A stretch of DNA of 18,403 nucleotides from Caldifarciminota bacterium. GTDB taxonomy: Bacteria; Hydrothermota; E44-bin80. The stretch spans positions 1 through 18,403 of the forward strand of contig JAGMEZ010000317.1 in assembly GCA_023127905.1 (NCBI GenBank). Direction: 5' to 3'. A program made the position numbers and the translations under genes. The notes beneath the pieces are model-generated. The model was not told where the DNA came from. It worked only from the letters and a program-made list of their open reading frames with translations, and searched no databases. This document shows, in pieces, positions 13,054 through 18,403 of the stretch (positions are counted from its first letter, which is position 1; each line of letters begins with the position of its first letter).

Positions 13054-13585
13054 TTACATAATCATACCATCGAATAATTCTCCATAACTCGTCACTACAT
13101 TTTTTAATCCAGAAATGAACTGTTCCTTCTATGATTTCGCCTTCTATTACAGGTGGTTCAAAATTGTATGATCTTACAATAACTAATAATGTGTCGCCGT
13201 GAGTTTGTTCATAACCGCCGCTAAACACCGGGAACAATACAATATTTTTTTCTTCCATACTTGCAAAAATTGATTTTGTTGATAAATATTCTTCTGTATA
13301 ACCCCAGGAATAGTCTGTGATCCCGAGTTGCTCAAGATATTCTTCAAGCCCTTCATCCTTGGGGTCGAATATGAAGATAAAATTAGTTGAATCAAGTGTA
13401 GATGAATAAAGGTCAATATCCCTGTTTTGATATGATAGAACGATTCTATTGAGAATGTTCATTGGGTCTTTTAATGATATTGGGTTAATCTCACTAACGA
13501 TGCCTTCTCGTGGAGCGAATGGATTCCAGCAGCTTATGAGGAGGAGACAAAATAAAATGGAAAAGAGAATTATTTCTTTTTTCAT
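13049..13585 (-). CDS. Small lipoprotein of unknown function
   Basis: A 178-residue exported protein. The first 19 residues are a lipoprotein signal: MKKEIILF, a hydrophobic core and the lipobox LISC with C19 as the lipidated residue. The mature part is a compact alpha/beta domain of about 155 aa with two helices near its start (MNILNRIVLSYQNRDIDLYSS), then strands ending in VHFWIKKCSDELWRIIRWYD. The order of a helix with an acidic and aromatic pattern followed by a curved sheet ending in W-R-I-x-R-W-x-D resembles NTF2/SnoaL-like folds, which is only an impression. It abuts the recN stop with no gap, so it is the last gene of the nadK-recN operon and is translated by coupling. Function not recognised. 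Confidence 0.75.
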   Translation of the reverse strand: MKKEIILFSILFCLLLISCWNPFAPREGIVSEINPISLKDPMNILNRIVLSYQNRDIDLYSSTLDSTNFIFIFDPKDEGLEEYLEQLGITDYSWGYTEEYLSTKSIFASMEEKNIVLFPVFSGGYEQTHGDTLLVIVRSYNFEPPVIEGEIIEGTVHFWIKKCSDELWRIIRWYDYVR

Positions 13586-15298
13586 CTATTTGTTTTTAGG
13601 TTTTAATTTTAGAATCGTTTTTGCATGTTCTAAAGCAGTTTGCGTGAGTTTTTCCCCACTTATGAGGCGCGCGATCTCATCCACTCTTTCTTTTTCATTA
13701 AGAATCCTTGCATAGGTATAAGCCCTTCCTTCTCTTTCTTCTTTTTCTACTTTTATATGCCAATCTCCTTTTGATGCAATCTGGTGAAGGTGTGTGATAG
13801 TAATTATCTGTCTCTCTTTACTTACTTTCTTCATTTTATCCCCCACCTCTTCGGCAACAGAACCTCCTATTCCTGCATCTACTTCGTCGAATATCATACA
13901 GTGAACTTCGTCAAGGGAAGCAAGAATAGATTTCAGTGCAAGCATTATTCTCGAAAGCTCACCACCTGATACAACTTTTTTTAACTCCATTTGCGGCTCT
14001 CCAGGATTTGTGGATATCTGAAATGAAATTCTGTCTATACCTTTCTCTCCAAGTTTGTATTTTTTCTCGTTGGGAAAGCTCATTCCATTTTTTTCTTCTA
14101 TTCTTTTTAACTCAACGGTGAACTTGCTTGAACCCATACCTAACTCTTGAAGTTCTTGGTTTACTCTTTCCTCTAAATCCTTTTTTCTTTTCTCTCTTTC
14201 TTCAGAGAGAGATAATGTTAAGGATACGAGCTTCTTTTTTTTATCATTTATTGTTTTCTCAATTTCTTCAGTCTTTATTTCAACATCTTCAAGTGCCTTA
14301 ATCTCTTTTTGCTTTGCATCTCTGTATGCAATTATTTCCTCTATTGATCTCCCGTATTTCATCTTTAAATGGTTTATATAATCGAGTCTTTTTGTATTTA
14401 TCGCAAGTTCATCCGGATCATATTCCATCTTGTTAATGTAGGATGAGAAACTTTGAGCAATTTCCTCTATCCCAAAAAGAATATTATCTAATTGTTGTTT
14501 CCCTGTGTTGAGATTACTGTCAATATCGCAGAGAGATTCAATCTGAGCCTTAATTTTATTGAGTATTTCAAAAATTGAACCTTCATTTTCATACAGTACC
14601 ATAAATGCATCTTGAATGGTCTGGATAAGTTTCTCTGCATTCTCAAGGATGCGCTGCCTTTTCTCAAGATTCTCATCCTCTCTGGGTTGTAATTGTGCTT
14701 CATCAATTTCCTTTATCTGAAAGCGATAAAGTTCTTCTTTTTCTTTTAGTTCCTGTATTCTTTTTTTCCTCTGATCCAAATCCCTTTTGTTTTCAAGCAA
14801 CGATTTAAAGAGCGAACTCACTGTTTCTCTTTTTTCCGTTAACCTGAGGAAATTATCGAGATAATCTATGTGTTTCTCCGTCTTTAATAGATTCTGATGC
14901 TCATGTTGCCCGTGAATATCTACGAGTTCATCTCCCACTTTTTTCATAACCCTTAAAGTAACAGGTTTATCGTTAATGAAGTTTCTGCTTCCTGTTTCCT
15001 GATTTAAATTTCTTCTTAAAATTAACATATTATCATCTGTTTCTATTCCAAATTCAAAGAGTGTTTCCTTTAATTTTTTATTCTTCCCTATATCGAAAAC
15101 AGCTTCGACACTTGCACTTTTACTTCCTGTTCTTATATCACCTGTATCCGCTCTTTCTCCAAGGACGAGATTTAATGCTTCAATTATTATTGATTTACCC
15201 GCGCCTGTTTCACCGGTAAGAACGTTAAGTTTACCACTGAACGGTAGAGTAATATCCTTAATTAGTGCAAAGTTTGAAATGTGGAGTTCATGGAGCAC
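13586..15298 (-). CDS. recN: DNA repair protein RecN
   Basis: An SMC-like ATPase recruited to double-strand breaks to aid recombinational repair. The Walker A motif GETGAGKS is at residues 29-36. The ABC-type signature VVSGGELSRIMLALK is at about 442-456, and Walker B CMIFDEVDAGIGG has D471 and E472. The middle, about residues 150-385, is the expected coiled-coil region rich in Lys, Glu and Leu. The total of 570 aa is close to the usual 550-570. It starts with GTG at 15298, overlapping the TAG of nadK by one base (TAGTG), which argues for coupled translation. No LexA box was recognised upstream of the operon. Confidence 0.96.
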   Translation of the reverse strand: MLHELHISNFALIKDITLPFSGKLNVLTGETGAGKSIIIEALNLVLGERADTGDIRTGSKSASVEAVFDIGKNKKLKETLFEFGIETDDNMLILRRNLNQETGSRNFINDKPVTLRVMKKVGDELVDIHGQHEHQNLLKTEKHIDYLDNFLRLTEKRETVSSLFKSLLENKRDLDQRKKRIQELKEKEELYRFQIKEIDEAQLQPREDENLEKRQRILENAEKLIQTIQDAFMVLYENEGSIFEILNKIKAQIESLCDIDSNLNTGKQQLDNILFGIEEIAQSFSSYINKMEYDPDELAINTKRLDYINHLKMKYGRSIEEIIAYRDAKQKEIKALEDVEIKTEEIEKTINDKKKKLVSLTLSLSEEREKRKKDLEERVNQELQELGMGSSKFTVELKRIEEKNGMSFPNEKKYKLGEKGIDRISFQISTNPGEPQMELKKVVSGGELSRIMLALKSILASLDEVHCMIFDEVDAGIGGSVAEEVGDKMKKVSKERQIITITHLHQIASKGDWHIKVEKEEREGRAYTYARILNEKERVDEIARLISGEKLTQTALEHAKTILKLKPKNK

Positions 15299-16137
15299 TA
15301 AATCCCTCCCCAGTTCAATTTTGTTCTGAGAATTTCATAGAAATCCCGTCTTGTAGCCCTTACAAGATGTATCTTATAATCCGCCTGGGTGACACTGAAT
15401 GTGAAGTTTTTTTCTACTTCAATAGTCATCTGTCCGTCTACAACAAAGATACCCTTACCTTTCTTCATTTTTATTGATAGTTTTTCTACAGAAGAGAAAA
15501 CCATAGGTCTTAAACCAAGTGTGTGTGGGCAAATTGGAGTTATGATTTGTGCTTCGACTCCGTGGTGAATTATTGGACCGCCGGCTGCGAGGGAATACGC
15601 TGTTGATCCTGTTGGTGTTGAAACAATGAGACCATCAGCAGAGAATTCAGCAAGCAGATTTCCATTAACAGCGATTTCTATCCCTATAATTCTTCCTGAA
15701 TGACCCATGTGTAGAACAATGTCATTAAGTGCATAAAAGTTCCTTGAGTCAGATAATGTTGCTTTCAAAACTGTTCTCTCCTCGATTCTGTAATCACCTG
15801 CAATTATTCTTTCAAGGGTCGGGTATAGTTCATCCACTACTATCTCTGTTAAAAAACCGAGACTCCCTAAGTTTACTCCGATTAGTGGAATGTTTATTTC
15901 TTTTATATATCGTGCTGCCCTGAGAAGTGTTCCATCACCCCCCATTGCAATCACAAAATCGGATTTTTCTCTGAGTTCTTCCTGGGAAATAAAAAGGGAA
16001 GCATCTATAAAATCAAGTGTTTTTTCCTCAACTACAAAAACGTCAATGTTTTTCTTTTTCAGCCATTCAATAGCTTCTGGAAGGAGTTTTTTTGTGAGCG
16101 GTTTTGCGGGATTTACAACAATTCCAATAGATTTCAT
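15298..16137 (-). CDS. nadK: NAD kinase
   Basis: Phosphorylates NAD to NADP in the cytoplasm, using ATP or polyphosphate. The catalytic GGDGT motif is at residues 66-70 (AMGGDGTLLRAAR). Other family marks are NLGSLGFLTEI, the ALNDIVLH motif and STPTGSTAYSLAAGGPI. The 279-residue length is typical. It is the first gene of the minus-strand nadK-recN-lipoprotein operon, an order of nadK and recN that is common in many bacteria. The ATG at 16137 has no clear Shine-Dalgarno sequence, and I did not find a convincing promoter for it in the AT-rich 80 bp upstream. Confidence 0.97.
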   Translation of the reverse strand: MKSIGIVVNPAKPLTKKLLPEAIEWLKKKNIDVFVVEEKTLDFIDASLFISQEELREKSDFVIAMGGDGTLLRAARYIKEINIPLIGVNLGSLGFLTEIVVDELYPTLERIIAGDYRIEERTVLKATLSDSRNFYALNDIVLHMGHSGRIIGIEIAVNGNLLAEFSADGLIVSTPTGSTAYSLAAGGPIIHHGVEAQIITPICPHTLGLRPMVFSSVEKLSIKMKKGKGIFVVDGQMTIEVEKNFTFSVTQADYKIHLVRATRRDFYEILRTKLNWGGI

Positions 16138-16228
16138 TTCATTCCGTTTTCATATTACTTTTTGTCTACAATTTCTATATTATTAACAGAATAAAAGCAA
16201 AAAAGCAAGTGAAATTTCAGAATGATTT

Positions 16229-16273
16229 CGTTATTTTCGTTTCGATCGTTTAATTCGTTTTAAGCGTTAATTT
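16229..16273. repeat. Five 9-bp CGTT-headed tandem units
   Basis: CGTT recurs at 16229, 16238, 16247, 16256 and 16265, exactly every 9 bp. The units are CGTTATTTT, CGTTTCGAT, CGTTTAATT, CGTTTTAAG and CGTTAATTT, so the head is fixed and the rest drifts within an AT-rich consensus. They could be protein-binding iterons or a decayed simple repeat. Confidence 0.6.
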
Positions 16274-16284
16274 GCTGCAGTTTC

Positions 16285-16327
16285 GTCATTGCGAGGATGC
16301 TCTCATATTAACTCTCGAAGCAATCTC
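16285..16327 (+). repeat. Dispersed non-coding element, copy 2
   Basis: GTCATTGCGA (16285-16294) and GAAGCAATCTC (16317-16327) are the ends of the same element seen inverted at 2318-2360; the interior differs in the two copies. Confidence 0.6.
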
Positions 16328-16352
16328 GGTGTTCGGTGATTCCGTAATGCAG

Positions 16353-16434
16353 TTCCCGAAACCAAATCATCCCCTGAATATGTAGCGTTGGGGCTTGTCC
16401 CCAACAACATTATATAATTCCCGAAACCAAATCA
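16353..16434. repeat. 17-bp direct repeats flanking a 65-bp unit with a hairpin
   Basis: TTCCCGAAACCAAATCA occurs at 16353-16369 and again at 16418-16434. Between them lies GTTGGGG-CTTGT-CCCCAAC (16387-16405), a perfect 7-bp stem. The first copy directly follows the 11-bp boundary repeat at 16343-16353. Confidence 0.6.
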
Positions 16435-16482
16435 AGGGTTTAGTATTGTTTTGAAAATTGGTGGCAGACAAAGAAATAAGAT

Positions 16483-16511
16483 TTGACAATGTTATTTTAA
16501 GAAAGTATATT
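16483..16511 (+). promoter_or_regulatory. Strong sigma-70 promoter of the DUF2330-like gene
   Basis: TTGACA (16483-16488, perfect), a 17-bp spacer and TATATT (16506-16511, 5 of 6). The start near 16518 gives a leader of about 180 nt before the gene at 16697. It is one of the best promoters in the window. Confidence 0.6.
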
Positions 16512-16696
16512 ATAAAAGTAATATGTCACAGAAGGCAAGTAGAGAGGGAGCCAGGATCATTAATTCATATAGAAAGAAATTTAACTGCTGATGGGTTTGA
16601 TGAGCTATATATTAAATCTTATATCTTAGCCTGCAAAAAGAAACAGTTTACAGCCCGACCCCAGCTACTAGCTATTAAACCAACTATTAAAAATCT

Positions 16697-18340
16697 GTGA
16701 AAATGACTCTTTTTACAAATAGAATTATGAGAACTATTTGTTTAGTTTCTCTTTTTATAGTTTTATCAATAACATATTTGACATCGTTTTGTGGACGTGC
16801 AATATTCGATAAAGATATAAACGGGTATTTCGATATAGAGAAGCAATTCTATTTTGTAGACTATAAGAATGGAAAACAAATAATTACTATTATTATTAAT
16901 GCTCCTCAGCAATACGAAGGTAAACAGCCTATCTGGATTTTTCCGATTCCAGAAAGTTCTGAAAATTTTGAAGTTAGCATAGAAAAAGAGAAAAAAGCGT
17001 ATATTTATGGTGGTAATATTAGCATTTTAGCTGACTGCTATTTATTTAACCTTTTTTCTTTAATATATAACTCTCAGTTGTATCCAATATATTTAGTTCG
17101 CAAAATTTCTCGTTACTACCCGCAAGCTACAGTAGAGTGGGCTGGGTATATGGATAAAGAAAATGAAAAGGAATTGGAATTAGAGAAGACTTATGATATT
17201 GTAACACAAGAAGAGAGGATTAAAACGATGGGATTTTCTGCTGATGTTCTAGTAAGAGAAAAGGAAAGAAATGCTAATGGAGTTAAGATCCTTGGTAAGT
17301 ATAAAAACATGGGACTAACAGCAGAAATACTAAAAGCAGAAGATAGTGAATCATTCTTGAAATATTTGTATTTGGATGGCGTAAATATTAATAAGAGTTT
17401 AGTATTAATTTTGAAGGATTATGTCAATAAAGACTTTTCTTTTCTAATGTATGGAATAACCGATATTGAGAAATATAAGAATGAACAACCCGTTCAGTAT
17501 ATTATAAATCTTCTTACTCAGAACAAATATAGAGATGCTTATCAATTAGTCAAAAGAATTAAAGATTTGAATACCACTGTAAATTCAGAGTTAGTTAAAA
17601 ATATTTATGAATGTTTTGTTTCTTCGAACTTTGCCGGAGTCGAATTGAAAGAACGGGCAAAGTCACATTGGTTTCAAGATGGAGAAAAAGTTGTTATAAA
17701 TATTGAGTTTTCATCAGATAATATATTCATCCCTTTAAAGACACAATCAATTTATGCAGATAAAATATTACCTTATGTAATTTATATTAGAAACTATGTA
17801 AAACCTAAAATTTATCAAGAAATTTCTTCGAATAGTGAAATAACATATTTCAGTCATATAATAGAACATATGAAGCAAACGAAAATAAGCATATATTCAA
17901 AATCGGAAAGTCTAAAAGAGGATTTATTAATTTATAATTCTACTCCTATTAAAGCCGATATTGCATATTTTATTATGAATTTTCCAACTTTTTTTCAAAG
18001 AGGAAATTTATGGTTATGGTCACGGTTAATATTATTTGCAATTGTTATCGTTTTTCCAGTTTCTATTTGTGTGAGTTATGTCTCGTCATTTATAGCATTC
18101 AGGAAGACAAATGTTAAAAGATGGAAATTTGCGTTGATAGGATTCTTTAATTTCTTCACTCTTATTGGATTTATAATAGCAATAATTGTCCTAAAAACAA
18201 GAAGATTGGTAAATGATAATGGTGATGAAATTTACACAAGAAAAGATATTAGAAAAATATTGTATACAATGATATTTTCAATTATGTTCATATTAATTAC
18301 TACAATTATCCATTTGCTTATAAGATTATTGATTACATGA
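16697..18340 (+). CDS. DUF2330-like secreted protein with C-terminal membrane segments
   Basis: A 547-residue protein of unknown function. An N-terminal hydrophobic segment (about 9-30) ends in SFCGRA, where the mature part begins with the Cys-Gly seen in DUF2330 proteins. The next stretch, a Q-rich start, GKQIITIIINAP and then QPIWIFPIPESSENFEV, matches the DUF2330 pattern in which an extracytoplasmic strand pair is followed by a W-x-x-P-x-P motif. The middle (120-430) is poorly recognisable. Three C-terminal hydrophobic segments (about 440-465, 474-497, 520-545) anchor it, with cytosolic basic loops (RRLVNDNGDEIYTRKDIRK). The start is GTG 16697 or ATG 16703; neither has a Shine-Dalgarno sequence. 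Its flanks (direct repeats, repeat-rich spacer) suggest acquired DNA. The DUF2330 match is by motif only. Confidence 0.7.
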   Translation: MKMTLFTNRIMRTICLVSLFIVLSITYLTSFCGRAIFDKDINGYFDIEKQFYFVDYKNGKQIITIIINAPQQYEGKQPIWIFPIPESSENFEVSIEKEKKAYIYGGNISILADCYLFNLFSLIYNSQLYPIYLVRKISRYYPQATVEWAGYMDKENEKELELEKTYDIVTQEERIKTMGFSADVLVREKERNANGVKILGKYKNMGLTAEILKAEDSESFLKYLYLDGVNINKSLVLILKDYVNKDFSFLMYGITDIEKYKNEQPVQYIINLLTQNKYRDAYQLVKRIKDLNTTVNSELVKNIYECFVSSNFAGVELKERAKSHWFQDGEKVVINIEFSSDNIFIPLKTQSIYADKILPYVIYIRNYVKPKIYQEISSNSEITYFSHIIEHMKQTKISIYSKSESLKEDLLIYNSTPIKADIAYFIMNFPTFFQRGNLWLWSRLILFAIVIVFPVSICVSYVSSFIAFRKTNVKRWKFALIGFFNFFTLIGFIIAIIVLKTRRLVNDNGDEIYTRKDIRKILYTMIFSIMFILITTIIHLLIRLLIT

Positions 18341-18351
18341 CGTAATGCAGT
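18341..18351 (+). repeat. Second copy of the 11-bp boundary repeat
   Basis: CGTAATGCAGT at 18341-18351, immediately after the stop of the DUF2330-like gene, repeats 16343-16353 exactly. The two copies bracket about 2.0 kb, as a target-site duplication would. Confidence 0.45.
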
Positions 18352-18361
18352 CAGGACTGGG

Positions 18362-18389
18362 ACTGTGGGGTCAGGACTGTGGGGTCAGG
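18362..18389 (+). repeat. 14-bp G-rich tandem repeat, two exact copies
   Basis: ACTGTGGGGTCAGG occurs at 18362-18375 and 18376-18389, with degraded partial units before (TCAGGACTGG) and after. It is strongly G-rich on the plus strand, unlike the surrounding AT-rich DNA. Similar GGGGTCAGG words are frequent in intergenic elements of candidate-phylum genomes. Confidence 0.65.
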
Positions 18390-18403
18390 CTGGAATCTGT
18401 AAT

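Larger units (their letters stand above)
16138..16696. other. 559-bp intergenic region rich in repeats
   Basis: Lies between the divergent nadK and DUF2330-like genes. It holds a 9-bp periodic array (16229-16273), a dispersed element (16285-16327), the first 11-bp boundary repeat (16343-16353), a 17-bp direct-repeat pair with a hairpin between the copies, and a strong promoter (16483-16511). No convincing protein gene was seen; see the rejected frame at 16458-16700. Confidence 0.7.

Noticed and set aside
16201..16460. CRISPR array
   Set aside because: Repeats are 9 bp or 17 bp, too short or only in two copies, with no uniform spacers and no cas genes.
16458..16700. 80-codon reading frame starting with TTG ahead of the DUF2330-like gene
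   Set aside because: No Shine-Dalgarno sequence, unremarkable product, and a near-consensus promoter (16483-16511) lies inside it. More likely 5' untranslated DNA, although its TGA overlaps the GTG of the next gene.

Overview
AT-rich bacterial chromosome segment carrying about 14 protein genes, most of them housekeeping or conserved families. A PorV/PorQ-like outer-membrane protein, a Sec-secreted TPR protein and a lipoprotein point to a Gram-negative (diderm) cell. Low GC, frequent TTG/GTG starts, a DUF4388 (PATAN) protein, a cyclase-AAA protein and degenerate dispersed non-coding elements fit a candidate phylum of the WOR-3 or FCB-like type. That placement is inference; no rRNA or tRNA is present to test it.

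Layout: (1) 127-951 rhomboid protease (+), converging on dnaN (1083-2180, -). (2) A 347-bp spacer (2181-2527) holds the dnaN promoter, two palindromes and one copy of a dispersed repeat. (3) 2528-5335 (+): a fused threonylcarbamoyl-AMP synthase/low-molecular-weight phosphatase, abutted exactly by a secreted TPR protein. (4) 5462-8200 (+), behind a near-consensus promoter: a C1-C2-AAA adenylyl cyclase built like mammalian soluble adenylyl cyclase. (5) 8264-10247 (+): two sugar-type ABC permeases and a coupled 74-residue protein. (6) 10393-13039 (+): PorV-like protein, accA and a DUF4388 protein, all starting with TTG behind strong Shine-Dalgarno sequences. (7) 16137-13049 (-): nadK, recN and a lipoprotein, overlapping or abutting, so probably one operon. 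(8) 16138-18403: a repeat-rich spacer and a fast-evolving DUF2330-like membrane protein, bracketed by an 11-bp direct repeat.

How the genes work together: the housekeeping genes serve replication (dnaN), repair (recN), NADP supply (nadK), fatty-acid synthesis (accA) and tRNA t6A modification (TsaC domain). The signalling genes are the cyclase and possibly the phosphatase domain. Tight couplings (TAA|ATG at 3619/3620, TAG|ATG at 10022/10023, TAG|ATG at 13586/13585, TAGTG at 15298, an 8-bp overlap at 9198) indicate compact operons. The clearest promoters (upstream of dnaN, the cyclase, the porV-like gene and the DUF2330-like gene) all have TTGACA and a 17-bp spacer.

The most interesting items are the cyclase, whose two domains each lack half of the catalytic residues in complementary fashion, and the 3' island around the DUF2330-like gene, which looks inserted into a dispersed element. 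I saw no CRISPR array, transposase, tRNA or rRNA.
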